Shown here: positions 36,807-49,084 of the stretch, piece after piece
Layout: each line of letters opens with the position of its first letter
Numbering within the stretch: position 1 is the stretch's first letter
Assembly (NCBI GenBank): GCA_002914845.1
Contig: JXTC01000391.1
Span: 185,799 to 249,798, forward strand
Direction: 5' to 3'
Length of the DNA: 64,000 nt
Origin: Trema orientale
Taxonomy: Eukaryota > Streptophyta > Magnoliopsida > Rosales > Cannabaceae
Notes under the pieces: generated by a model
The model's input: the letters and a program-made list of their open reading frames with translations, nothing else
Told to the model about the DNA's origin: nothing
The model's database searches: none
Translations under genes and position numbers: made by a program

Positions 36807-37299
36807 ATATATGTAAATTCGATGAGATTTGATAGAAAAACACAAGTAGAAGATTATATTTGATATTAATGAAATTGTGTATTTTTTTTAGATATTATCC
36901 CAAAATTACAAATACATATAAATAAGTAGAGGGAAACACAAAATTGAGTGGGGCTCAATGCCTTATTGAGCCTTGAGTTCTTTCGTCCATGTTTGTCAAG
37001 ATATGTATATCTAATAAGTTATCCTACAGAGTATCTTACTCTTAATGTGACCAACACCACATGTGGTGTCAGTTTTTTCTATCTTCTAATAAAAAATTGA
37101 TACCTCCTGTAGTGCTAAGCACCTTAAGGTATTACATAACATTACTGATCTTATCATAGGTAGTGTATTCATATAACAACATTAAAGTATTGGATTACTA
37201 TAAAACAGATTATATTTAGTCAATATTCAATATTTTGTCAACGAGTTAGAATAAAGATTGAATGTTGGGTAATACAACTGATAGCTGGAAGTAAAAAAA

Positions 37300-37606
37300 A
37301 AAAGGCGTTACATTTAGTCAACATTCAATCTTCGGTCAATGAGTTAGAATAAAGATTGAAAGAATAAAGATTGAAAGGTAATGGGTGGACGGAAGGACCT
37401 GGAAATGCGGGTCTTGGCTAGCGCCCGCCCTGATTAAGGGGCTTAACTGATGTGGTAAGCCCAGGTCTGTTCAAAACCGATGTGGTAGCTTGGGTGTATT
37501 ACCACCCTTTAAGCCAATGATAATACCCTGCCTAACACGTTCCCTTTTGGACTGACCCAATGATACGTAAAGACCGACGTGTACTAAGCCTTCTTTTGTT
37601 GTAGTG
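37300..37606 (+). mobile_element. Second CACTA right terminus
   Basis: It ends CTTCTTTTGTTGTAGTG, the inverse of CACTACAACAAAAGAAG. The subterminal part differs from that at 36460-36806 (words such as GACCGACGTGTACTAAG), so it is from another CACTA group. It lies exactly 800 bp after the first terminus, so one element may have inserted into the other. The start of this feature is an estimate. Confidence 0.6.
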
Positions 37607-40079
37607 CCGGCGAATGCAATATTCGATTTCTAAGCGAGCCAATAGTGGTCGTCAATCTTTAATTTAAGTATAGTTATTATAGTATACGATAGAAAATAAT
37701 GATAATAATACTATTAGTGCTCCTATAAAAGATATTCTTCATCTAAACACCAAGTAAATGAGAACAGTCAACAAAGATGCAATATTCTAGAACTGAAGTC
37801 ATGACCATAAGGTTTAATTATTGTACGTAGAATATACTTTTGAACAGTACTACCAACGTCACTTGAATTTAGTGAGGGGTCGAGTGCTTTAAATTTAATT
37901 ATGTGTGCCTAATTACACTCAAAGAGACATAAGTACTATACGAGCAGACTTGTTACAATTACACTTGTAAACTGTATTATACAAACTATTTCTGAGCTCA
38001 ACATTTTATTTTCCTTTTGTGCACAAGAGTCGTTTATATATATATATATAGTAGTACCTTTTTTTCCCATCATTTTCCTGTATTACATATATATTTATGT
38101 CTTAGTTGACATGTACATATAGAAAAAGCTTTAATCTATCTGGTTGAGTCACGTATGGTATATCGTGAATAGTTCAGTTATATAAATAATATGTATACAT
38201 ATCCTTTTTACATAATAAAGTATTCCTCAAGTGAAATTAGGAGAACTAGACCTTTTGAATATGATTTTTAAGTAAAATGCCTATTTGTAAAAATAATTTC
38301 GTTTTGCACGGTCAAGTATGATGTCGAGCATAGTTAATTAGGGTTGAGCATAATCTAGTATGATTGAGAAATACTATTTTACGAAGAGTTAACAGTTATA
38401 AACCCTTCAATAAAAGTCACCTTTAAAAATGTTTATTTGGTAAGCGAACCCTTTCTCAATTCACTTGGTTTATACATCTATAACTGCATATATCGTTTTC
38501 ACTTATATAACACACCGCAGAGCAAGATTATTTTCTATTAGTACTAATTATGTTTGTTTTTTGTTTTTGAAAGTGAAAGCACGTAAAGTTTATTCTTTAA
38601 TAAAAGAAAATGTAGTATATTAATCTTTTTCTTTGGATGAATTACATTAGTCCGTTGGTTCAATATAAGTAATTTTTTTCTGTATATTGAACGAGTCTTA
38701 TTCAGTTTTTATTTGTTAAATTATTGTTCTCTATTCTAGTCTTATTGGAATTTCAGTTTCTACAGTTGACAATGTGAGTTTAAAAATACAAAGTCGATCA
38801 AAGCATATATGCATGGTGTACTGATTTGTCCCTTTAAATTTCGACCAATTTTATTGTAATTAAGTCCCAAGCAAAGGAATATGTGTTCCCAAATAATTCC
38901 TACTGAAGCTACATTATTATTTTTTTAATTGTACTTCTTCTTCTATTTTTTTGTTAAAGAAGTCTAAATTCATATACTTCGATCATTTTTACCTAGATTT
39001 TCAACACATACATGGAATTATCAAGGAACAACATGCATGCATGGACAAAATATATATAGCGTGTCAAAGTTGGACTTTGAACCCTACGAAAAAATGGTAT
39101 ACTACAATAATTTAGTTTAATTAAATACTATATACGATCATTATCAAGGTTGAAAGTAATTAGTAATATTTTTTATGAGATAGATTATAATATAAAATAA
39201 GGATTATGCTAAGGATCCCGATTTCTCAAATTTTTATAATGTAGTATGTGAATTATATATCATTATAGGTAATTGGTATATTAAATTTACCACTATTAAA
39301 TTTAATACTATTCACAATTAAATGGGGACAACTCACATCTCACGTGTATTAGTATTAAAAAGTTGGGATAAGAGTATAAGATCGCTATGCCGAATTTAAG
39401 TCGTCTCATTCTTAGAGAAAGACGACCAAACAAATTCTCAATCATGGTCTTTGCGGATCAGATCTACCCAACCGTTTCAAATTAAGTAGATGTGAAAGCG
39501 TCTCTCTCTATATAAGAACGGTACAAATGATCTATCTGACAAAACAACTCAAAAAATAAAAAAGTATCATTAATTTCTTCACGCTCGTTCCAGTACGAAA
39601 TATGTGACATGCTCAATACAATATTTTATTATGTCTAGTATCTAGTTGGACAATCATGCTTCAAGCTACTTTATCATTCACTTTAATTTCACGTTATTGT
39701 TTCTGGATTATAACTAGACCCCTCTTTTCTGGATCCATCTCAATGTTATTCATAAAATAGATACTTACTGTATCAAGACACATATCGAAAACTGAATCCA
39801 TTAATTAATTAAGTTGAAAAGGAAAGGGGGAAGAAAAAGGAGGAGCAAGTAAAATTAACATGCTGCACAAGTTGTTGTAGAAATTTCAAGCCGTACCTTG
39901 TGATGGGTGTCCGTTTTGGTGCTCCTATTTTTAAAACAATTCTATTTTGTTTTTTTCTTTATTTCTTTGTCCGTTTTTTCAAATTTACGTTAATAGTATA
40001 GATTTTTGAGATAAACAATTATGTAATTACAAGAGTAGAAATTTTTGCAATAAGAAATTCCAATACATCAAGACTAGAT
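37607..40079. other. Spacer, no gene seen; one decayed MITE
   Basis: No coding region is supported. About 39202-39385 resembles the GGATAATGC MITE family (GGATTATGCTAAGGATCCC at the left end, CTCACGTGTATTAGTATTAA near the right). Confidence 0.5.
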
Positions 40080-40500
40080 TTAACCAAGTACATCATATTG
40101 TAGGCCAAATACATCAGGTCTCATTACCACATCATCTCTCATATCGTATTTATTTTCAGCACTATCTGCATTTTCAGGCCCAATTAAATCTTCCAATATG
40201 TCCACCATCTCATCTGTCATATCAATATTTTCTATGTGAACATCGTTATGAGGAAGACGAATCTCAACAACTTCTCAATAGAATATCTAATTAGTGTACA
40301 ATGAATCAAACCATGTCTATCAAATGTGCTTCCAGTGTTTCAACAGTTTGATGCAACACATTTCGACATATCAGACAGGGGCATTTAACTTTGCCTTAGT
40401 CATTAACATATTGTTTAGCCCTTTCAGCAGATGCAATTGTACCATTCTAATATGCATCACACCAATAATCTTTCAAATGTATACAACTCTTGTCCACAGG
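40080..40500 (-). pseudogene. Decayed CACTA transposase (transposase-associated domain)
   Basis: On the minus strand a frame with several stops still reads KVKCPCLICRNVLHQ followed by VETLEAHLIDMV. This matches the Cys-rich 'CPCxxCRN...HL' signature of the transposase-associated domain at the N-terminus of En/Spm-type TNP2 proteins. Further on an acidic region reads DMTDEMVDILEDLIGPENAD. Multiple internal stops show it is dead. The orientation agrees with the CACTA 5' end at 44262. Confidence 0.65.
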
Positions 40501-41149
40501 TATCTTCATTGTTATTATTCATAACAACTTAGTGTTCAGATAGAATAGTGTCCTAAATCTAACTTAGTGTTCAAATGGATGATCATGCAAAACGTGTCCT
40601 AAATCCACCTTATCACTCTATTTCTAAAGGGTAAGGTCCTATCTCATTTAGGATTATTTTATTATATGGTACATCATTCACTCAAATATTATTCCGTTCA
40701 CGTCGAAATTCTGGCAGCATCTCCCCCCAGCTCCCCTAAGTGTGGTACATACATGTACATACCCGGAGAACACAGGGAGATAAGAATAATATTTATAAGT
40801 GAACGACAACACACAATGTATAATTACAAACTGTCCAAACGGGATAATTCAAAAATCGATATCGAGATGCATAATCTCTCATCAATTCTTGAACGGGTCT
40901 AAGGTAATTTCTTTTGTGACTAAAATAATGCTTGCATGTATTAAAGTCACTATGTGTACAAATAAATGTACAGATTATGAATGTGACTACAACCTTTATC
41001 ATGACATGTCAACTCGTTTGGAATGGTCATGATCATCATAATTATATAACTCTAACTGTTATGACCAAGAACATTCCAAACCCGTTTACGTGTCGTGACC
41101 ATTCTAGTATTCATGATTTAAGGAAGGAATTTCTTGTTTTTTAAGGGTA
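40501..41149. other. Spacer within the CACTA remains, no gene seen
   Basis: Short overlapping frames on both strands (40666-41144) have no family resemblance. A weak inverted pair (GAATGGTCATGA and its partner) lies near 41020-41105. Confidence 0.45.
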
Positions 41150-42805
41150 CATGTATGAGTATTTTAGTTACTCTCAGGGCACTTTGGGTATTTTATTATT
41201 CTAGGAGCATTTGGGATATATGGTGAATTATAAGGTTATTTTTGGGTATTTTTTAATTTTATGATTTTTTAAGTTATATTAAGGGCATTTTGGGTATTTT
41301 ATAAGTCTGGAGCATTTTGGGTATTTGGTGAATTAGTATTTTATTATATTTTTTTAATTTTATGAGTATTTTAATTACTATAAGGGTATTTTGGGTATTT
41401 TATTACTCTGGGGGTATTTTTGGCATTTTGTGAATTATAGGGGTATTTTTAAATTTTATGAGTTTTTTAGTTACTCTAAGGGCATTTTGGGTATTTTATG
41501 TCTCTAGGGGCATTTTGGGTATTTTGTGAATTAATTTGATATTTTTGGATATTTTTAATTTTATGAGTTTTTTAGTTACTATAAAGGCATTTTGGGTATT
41601 TTGTGAATTATACAGACATTTTTGGGTATTTTTTAATTTTATGAGTTTTTTAGCTATTCTAAGGGCATTTTGGGCATTTTATTTCAGAGGCATTTTGGGT
41701 ATTTTATTAATTAAATTATTATTTTTGGGTATTTTTTAATTTTATGAGTATTTTAGTTATTATAATGACATTTTGGGTATTTTATTACTCTACGTGCATT
41801 CTAGGTATTTTGTGAATTATAGGGGTATTTTTGGGTATTTTTAAATTTTATGAGTTTTTTAGTTACTCTAAGGGCATTTTTGGTATTTAATGTCTCTAGG
41901 TACATTTTGGGTATTTTGTGCATTACATGGGGTATTTTTTTATTTTTTTTATTTTATGAGTTTTTCAGTTACTGTAAGGGCATTTTGGGTATTTTATTAC
42001 TCTAGGGGTATTTTGGGTATTTTGTGAATTGTATGAGTATTTTGGGTATTTTTAAATTTTATGAGGCTTTTAGTTACTCTAAGAGTATTTTGGGTTTTTT
42101 ATGTCTCTAGGGACATTTTGAGTATTTTGTGAATTATATAGATATTTTATTTTTTTTTTAATTTTATGAGTTTTTTAGTTACTACAGAGGCATTTTGGGT
42201 ATTTCTTCATTCTAGGGATATTTTGGATATTTTGTGAATTATATGGGTATTTTTTAATTTTTTTTTAGTTTTTTAGCTACTCTAAGGGTATTTTGGGTAT
42301 TTCATTATTCTAGAGGCATTTTGGGTATTTTGTTAATTAAATTGTTATTTTTGAATTTTTTTAATTTTATGAGTATTTAGTTACTACAATGGCATTTTAG
42401 GTATTTTATTACTCTAGGAGTATTTTGGGTATTTTGTAAATTAAATTGTTATTTTTAGGTTTTTTTTAATTTTATGAGTTTTTTAATTATTATAAGGGCA
42501 TTTTGCGTATTTTATTACTCTAGGGGCATTTCAAGTATTTTATGAATTAAACTGTTATTTTTGGGTATTTTTAATTTTATAGGTTTTTTAGTTACTCTAA
42601 GGGTATTTTGGGTATTTTATTATTCTAGGGGCATTCAGGGTATTTTGTGAATTAAATTGTTATTTTTGGGTTTTTTTTTAATTTTATAATTTTTTTAGTT
42701 ACTCTAAGGACATTTTGGGTATTTTATTATTCTAGGGGTATTTTGGGTATTTTTTGAATTAAATTGTTATTTTTGGGTATTTTTTAATTTTATGAGTATT
42801 TTAGT
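41150..42805. repeat. ~100-bp tandem array, about 16 units
   Basis: Units carry GGGCATTTTGGGTATTTT, TTTTTAATTTTATGAG and TTTTAGTTACTCTAAG and repeat about every 80-115 bp. They are diverged from one another. The 67-codon frame at 41536 is a translation of the repeat and not a gene. The array probably lies inside the minus-strand CACTA remnant, between its 5' end and the transposase relic. Confidence 0.85.
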
Positions 42806-43429
42806 TAACAAATTAACAAAATAATTCATTATTATTCATTTGATTTATTAATTCTATTAAAAAAAATTCTAACCTAAAAAGTTTCTAACTCATAAACTAA
42901 AATAACAAAATTTTAACAAAAACCAAAATTTAACACAAAAAAATATCGAACTAAATAATTTTTCATACTTAATCTACATTCTCAAAACATAAACTTCCAC
43001 TAATATCCAATAAAACTAATAATATAATCCACCAATAACTCATCAAATCCAATATTTTATAAAACTAATAATATAATCCAATATTCTAATATCCAATAAT
43101 CTAATATCCAACAATATAATCTAATAACCAAATATCCAATGATGTATTAAAAATTCATATTTAATATCAAAAAACACAATAAATATTCATAATTCTAATA
43201 ATTTAATATCAAAATAAAACTAAAACAAAAAAAATATTTATATCAATTTCTGATTTTTCTTAATATTACAACATTTATTTTAATTAACACTAAAATAAAA
43301 CTAAAATCACAACACGTAATCATATATATATATATCTAATATCCAAAATTAACTAATATTACAATATATTTTTAATTATTTAAATAAAAAATAAAACCAC
43401 AAATTAATAAAAAAACTAACCTATTAAGC
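42806..43429. other. Very AT-rich spacer, no gene seen
   Basis: Low-complexity sequence with short repeats of AATATCCAATAATCTAAT type. It is probably an intron of the CACTA remnant. Confidence 0.5.
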
Positions 43430-44262
43430 TTAAAGGGGCGGCAGTGGCGGCGGTTGAAAAAAAAATTCCAAAAAAAAAAATAAATAAATAATGAAAACGA
43501 ATTGAAAAAGAGAGAAATAGTCAAAAAAACTTACCAATGAAGGAGGAGGCTGATTTCTAGGTTGAGAGAGAGAGAGAGAGAGATATATATATATATATAT
43601 AATGGAGAAGGAGGAAGATCCGTTTATGGGTATAGAAATTAATCATCTAAAGCGGTGACAATTCATATGTTGCCGCTTTAAATGAAACGCACTACTTCAT
43701 TTAAAACTCAAAAAATTTATGGCGATCAGTTTGACCGCCTAAATTTTCGTGAAATATCTAAAGCGAAGACAATTGTCGTCACTTTAAAGGTTCAAAACTT
43801 AAAGCGGTGACACTTCCTAATCTAAAAAGGAGACAATTATCGCCATTTTAAATATCCTAATCTAAAGCGGCGACTGTCGCCGCTTTAGATCTGATTTTTA
43901 TTTTTACTTTCACATGTTTTATAATAATTATAATTATTTTAATTTATTAATAATAGATTAATCTAAAGCGACGACTATTATCACCGCTTTAGAGAAGATA
44001 TTTTTACATTATTTCTAAACTGGCGCCAGTTGGTACACTCTTTCTAAAGCGGTGACAAGTAGACATTTTTGGAGGGAAATTTTGGCGCGATCATCTAAAG
44101 CAGCGACAAGTGCTGCCATTTTAGACTTTTTCATTTCTCCAACAATATAAATACTCTAAAGCGGTGACTCTCTAATTTGTTGCCGCTTTAGTTAAGAACT
44201 AAAGCGGCGACAAAATTGTCGCCGCTTTAGAGTCGTCATTCTATTACCTTCTTATTGTAGTA
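43430..44262 (-). mobile_element. CACTA 5' terminal region with subterminal repeats and leader
   Basis: On the minus strand the terminus reads TACTACAATAAGAAGG (CACTA with its first base changed), followed by about ten copies of CTAAAGCGGCGACA in both orientations, with one perfect hairpin near 44200-44231. Next come a TA-rich promoter-like tract with (CT)n (43564-43602) and a leader with a possible 5' splice site near 43540 (CATTG/GTAAGT). The layout matches the 5' end of a CACTA gene reading leftwards. It shares its subterminal motif with the terminus at 36806. Confidence 0.7.
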
Positions 44263-45127
44263 TATCATCAAAATTGAAGTTTCAAATTATTGAATAAACA
44301 AATTTATTGTCAAGTGGCATCCAAAAAAAGGCAAAAAAAAAGTCGAAAGGCAACCATTTTACAACAATGAATAATCTATAACTATGGCAGCCATTAAACA
44401 TATAAAAATTATTTTTCTAGTTTATGTTGTCTAATTTTAGAAGGTAAAATGTTCTAATTCAAGAATTTTAACTCTAATTTTGACCATATATATGAATTCA
44501 GTACTAAAACAAAAGTATTTTGGTATTAACAAAAAGATGTAATCCTTTTTGCTAAAAGGCAAAATGTGGTGATTTTTATATATATATATCATACCTTTTA
44601 ATTTTTAACTTTAAATTATATTAAATTATATTCAGAGCCCTCAAAATAAACAAAAGTGAAGAGTAGCCTTATCTAAAATTTTTTAACATAAATTATATAC
44701 AAATTAACTTCTAATCAAAAATAGGAAAAATATATGTAATGGTCGGAACAAATTTATTAAGTTGTCATCCAGTAAAAGAATATGTATGTATATACAAAGT
44801 AGGCCCTTTTTTGTGATGAAACACTTTCAAGGTATGAAAACTTGCATCGGGCAATAACATCAGTACTTAATTGTGAATTATAGTACTTTAGCATCTTTTA
44901 TTTTTGATTAATTATTGCTTCTTGTAACTCTAGTTCCCACTAGACAAAAGTCTTGACTGTTTTTTTGTTGACATACTATTTAGAAAATATAAATTCACAT
45001 CAAATATTACCTGTTAATCTTCATGTAAATATATATATCTATGTATGGCAATTAGTACAATAGGTATAGGTATTTTTCTTTAATCACTATGAGTAGGTAT
45101 AAATTATATGAACTAGTACAATAGGTA
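44263..45127. other. Spacer, no gene seen
   Basis: AT-rich sequence without a supported gene; it is the distal upstream region of the P450 gene. Confidence 0.6.
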
Positions 45128-45136
45128 TTGTACATT

Positions 45137-45290
45137 GGCCACGGATGTAGTCTCCTCAAGGGGACCGGTCCCGTTAATATTTTGGCCAACACAAATCATA
45201 TTTTGACCAATCTGTGTTAACCAGAACATGACCTGTGTTAGTCAAAACTTGAACTGGACTGATCCCGTGAGCAGGACTATATCCATCCCC
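45137..45290. mobile_element. 154-bp Mutator-type MITE upstream of the P450 gene
   Basis: The element is flanked by an exact 9-bp duplication TTGTACATT (45128-45136 and 45291-45299). Its termini are inverted: the left has GGATGTAGTC, the right has GACTATATCC. It is non-coding. It ends about 280 bp before the P450 TATA box. A relative lies at 15626-15775. Confidence 0.8.
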
Positions 45291-45566
45291 TTGTACATTA
45301 GGTACAATAGGTGTTTAACATTTTCCAAGTTTTTATGTTTGTCAAGTTATTATACAATATTGTATTATTGTTGAAGTCATTCAAGCTTAATTATTTTATT
45401 GGTCACTCTAAATTCAAATGTTGAGATCTTAAAATATTGGAACTTCAAAATTTTGAATTAAAATAAGTTTTCTTATTATCTGGTAACAGGTAACATAGGT
45501 CTTCTTATTATGTGGTAAAGTAACGCGCTCTCTAATTAAACACTTATATTTGGGGATGCCATGCCA

Positions 45567-45580
45567 CCACGTCTATATAA
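45567..45580 (+). promoter_or_regulatory. P450 promoter: TATA box and ACGT element
   Basis: TATATAA at 45574-45580 lies 90 bp before the start codon and directly follows CCACGTC (45567-45573), an ACGT-core element of the kind bound by bZIP factors. The transcription start would be near 45605-45612, giving a leader of about 60 nt. Regulation by bZIP is inference. Confidence 0.7.
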
Positions 45581-45670
45581 GGAAGCTTTCCATTAGCATT
45601 TCTCACAAGTGAAAGTGGCATAAAGAAAAGACTTGTACTACTCTTTCCAAAGCTTTTTGCTACCACAACT

Positions 45671-47939
45671 ATGGAGAATTTCCTCCTCTTTCCTTTATCA
45701 CTAATCCTCCCCATCTTCGCTCTCGCTCTCTTCTACTACACTCTCAAACCTCCAAAACCCGAAACCGAAAAACTCGAACGGCTCCCTCCAGGTAGCTTCG
45801 GGTGGCCAATCATCGGCGAGACTTTCGCCTTCGTAAATCAAGACCACGACAAGTTCATAGCCGAAAGAATGAGAAAATACTCCCCAAAGATCTTCAAAAC
45901 TAAGATCTTGGGTGAGAAAACAGTCGTGCTATGCGGCACCTCTGGCCATAAGTTCGTGGCCTCAAACGAGGAGAAGCTTTTTCTTGCATGGCGACCCCAT
46001 TCCATGCAAAAGCTCTTCCGCTCCTCCTACCAAAAAGTTGACTCCGCCGCCATCCCCAGGCAGGCCGAGGTCCAAATCATGAAAGCCCCCGGCTTCCTCC
46101 GGCCCGAATCATTGTTCAAGTACGTGGAAGTAATGGACTCTTTAGTGGCCCAACACTTTGACACGTATTGGGCTAGGAAAGGAGTTATCGAGGTTCATCA
46201 TTTGGCCCAACTACTAGTCCTAACTCTTTCGGGCCGGTTCTTTTTGGGCCTGGATGACCCGAACCGGATCCAGAAGCTGTCCAAGTTGTTGGACACCATG
46301 ATGTTTGCTCTTCATGTCATTCCATTGGATTTCCCGGGCACCATATTCCACCGGGCGATGGTGGCGGCGAAGGCCGTTAGGGAAGACCTTCAGCTTTTGA
46401 TAAGGGAGAAAAGAGCGGCTATGGCGGCCGGCGTTAAGATGAACGATGTTTTGTCGTTCATGATTAACAATCCTGACCCTAATGGTCGGTACATGCCGGA
46501 GAATGAAATCGCCGACAAAGTGATGGGGTTGGTCGCCGCCGCTTTCAACTCTCCGGCCATGACTACCGCTTTCATTGTTAAATATCTTGGCCAGAGACCT
46601 GATATATATGACAAAGTCCGAAATGGTAATAAACAATAAACGAAAGCGCATTTTTTGTCCATTTTTATGGTTCATTCAATTGTTCATTCAATTATTTTTA
46701 ACACATCATTTAATTAGTACTAGTCACAAACAAAATATAGAACAACTGGCATATGTTAAACATTTCTTTTAAGTTAAGACGACAAAATTTAATTAGTGAA
46801 CAAAAGAAAAATCATAATAAAGTTCTTCTTTTTTTTTTTTCTGTCTTTTATTGTTAATTAACATTGTTGGTTCCAATTAAACAGAACAAGAGGAGATTGG
46901 AAGGTCCAAAAAAGAAGGTGAGAGACTTAACTGGGAGGACATGCAAAAGATGAAGTATTCATGGAACGTAGCACTTGAAGTGATGAGGTTAATTCCACCT
47001 CTTCAAGGGACCTTTAGAGAGGCCGCTGCTGATATCACCTACGAAGGTTACACAATTCCCAAAGGCTGGAAGGTAATAATACATATAAATACATGTACAC
47101 ATATCACAATATAGTACTTCTTGGAAAATATTTTTTGAGATATTTATGTTAAGAAACCAAGTTGCTAATAAAATTAAGGTCTACCAATGGTTCTGATCAA
47201 AATGGTAACCGTATATATCTTCATTTTATAGAACACACGTGCAGCAAATTGACACATCGTGTCTCATTAAATTTAATTCGTTAGAGACGCATGGTGTAAT
47301 AATTACAAATTCGGCTAATTCAGTCATTACCATGTGTGTTCATTATAGGTTTATACATATAATATAATAAATCATTATATGTGACAACATAACAGAACTG
47401 ACCCATAGCAAAGAATCATCGAGGATACTAGTTAATTTCTCTTTTGTGTGTTTGTTCTAATACTATATATATATATATATATATATATAACGGTATAATC
47501 CATGGTGATACATCCCATTTCTTTAAGGTTTTTTTTTTTTTTTGGTTCTACAAAAATAAACATGTATACACATACAGTAAACATGGGCATATAGAGAAAA
47601 CTAAAACAATTAAACTTTTGTGTTTGGACTTACCGTTTGGTGTATATATAGGTATACTGGACAGTGAGCACAACAAGCATGAACCCGGAGCATTTTCCAG
47701 CCCCAGTAGAGTTTGATCCCGCAAGGTATGAGAAATCAAGTGTGCCACCTTACACGAATATCCCCTTTGGAAGTGGCCCTCGGATTTGTCCTGGCAAAGA
47801 CTACGCTCGCCTTCAAATCCTTACTTTCATGCATCACCTCGTGACCAAATTCAAGTGGGACGTTCTTAATCCTAACTGCAAGGTTTTGGGTGGCATGAAT
47901 CCCATACCCATACAAGGCCTTCAAATTCGCCTCCATTAA
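45671..47939 (+). CDS. Cytochrome P450, CYP716 type (three exons)
   Basis: Exons 45671-46625, 46885-47072 and 47652-47939 join in frame (GT-AG introns) to 476 residues, normal for CYP716. It is expected on the ER membrane as a haem monooxygenase; characterised CYP716 enzymes oxidise triterpenes. An N-terminal membrane anchor (residues 3-24) precedes the hinge [13 protein letters not shown]. The K-helix ExxR is E350-R353, the haem loop is [10 protein letters not shown] (420-429) with Cys427, and FDPARY stands for the PERF region. The exon 2-3 part ([30 protein letters not shown]) is strongly CYP716-like. Odd point: the I-helix motif, usually (A/G)GxDT, is AAFNS (290-294), so the acid-alcohol pair is Asn-Ser. 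All other core motifs are intact, so I regard the gene as functional but possibly with unusual chemistry. The substrate cannot be told. It could belong to a neighbouring family of the CYP85 clan. Confidence 0.92.
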
Positions 47940-48402
47940 ACATATATATACACAGACACACACACACACATATATATATATATTTATATATAATGCGCAT
48001 GCCGTACATGCATTAGCTTGTTTTTCTTTATATTAGTACTTGTTGTCAAAAATAAAACAATATATCGATATGGCATGTTTTTTCTCCTTTTTTCGCTTTA
48101 AATAAGATATGGCATGATTTTATGTATCTGTATGTAACTCTGATTTTGTAAATTCAATAAAAACCAAATATATCCCACGTCATAAATATTTGATCCTGTG
48201 CAATTCACTTGTTTATTAGGGTGAAATTGTGAGTATTGTTTGTAACATTTTCCGAGAAGAAACGATGGTACTTGGATTGGGTATATTTGTTACTAGTTTT
48301 GGTATTTATAGTGTAGTAATCAAGCAACGAGAAAATCTACTAGATTACCCAGTTGAGAATATTAAGCTAGAATGATATCCAAAAATATATATATATATAT
48401 AT
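47940..48402. other. P450 3' flank
   Basis: TA/CA microsatellites (47942-47990) follow the stop codon. AATAAA-type signals occur near 48049 and 48156. No other gene is seen. Confidence 0.5.
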
Positions 48403-49084
48403 GGATGATGTTTCAATGGAGATTTTTGTTTTTACTCTATGGATGGGTACTCTAATTTGGGCCATTAGATTTTAATCTAATGGCTAAAATAATATTAGTG
48501 GATTTATTAAAAAAAATTATTATAATTAATACATATATAAATAAAGAAAGTTATTTAAAATAAAAAAGATGGGTAACCTGATGAGTTGGTCAATTTTTTT
48601 TTTTTTTATTTTAATAAGAAAATGAAACTAGTAAAAAAAATTTGATAAACCCAAAATACTTTCAACTATCTTATTCGTTAGAGAAAAAAAAAATAACAAA
48701 AGATGTACAAATTTTAATCTGTTTCACGCATATTTTTGTTTAAAAAACAAATTTTCTTTCAATGTAGTTGCTTTATTCATTTTTTGTTATTTAAGAAAAC
48801 AACTTATTCATAATATGAAAATTATGCTACTTTGGATTTTACCTTTTGTACAGTAAAAATGAAATTTTATGAAATATTAAAGATATAATAATACATATAA
48901 TTTTAAATTAAAGGTAATTAAAAAATTAAACTTTAAATTAAATTTTCAAAAAGAAAAAAAATAAAAAAGAATTAAAAATTAATATATTGAATGAGATGAC
49001 TTATTATTGTAGGTTTATTTTCAAATTAGTCAAACTTACCCATCTATAGAGCAAAAACAAAAATATCCATTGAAACATCACCCC
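48403..49084. mobile_element. 682-bp element with ~47-bp terminal inverted repeats
   Basis: The left end GGATGATGTTTCAATGGAGA (with TTTTTGTTTTTACTCTATGG after it) is the inverse of the right end, which finishes CCATTGAAACATCACCCC. The interior is AT-rich and non-coding. TA repeats flank both sides, and beyond them TTAAGCTAGAAT occurs at 48362-48373 and 49097-49108. It lies about 460 bp after the P450 stop codon. Confidence 0.8.

Noticed and set aside
36614-36832. 72-codon frame in the CACTA end
   Set aside because: It is a translation of the AAAGCGGCGACA subterminal repeats.
41536-41739. 67-codon frame with repeating Phe-Trp-Val residues
   Set aside because: It is a translation of the ~100-bp tandem array.
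46220-46675. 151- and 90-codon minus-strand frames over the P450
   Set aside because: They overlap the first P450 exon and are shadows of its GC-rich codons.
46575-46772. Reading on from P450 exon 1 into intron 1
   Set aside because: The frame soon stops; splicing at 46625/46885 restores the CYP716 protein.
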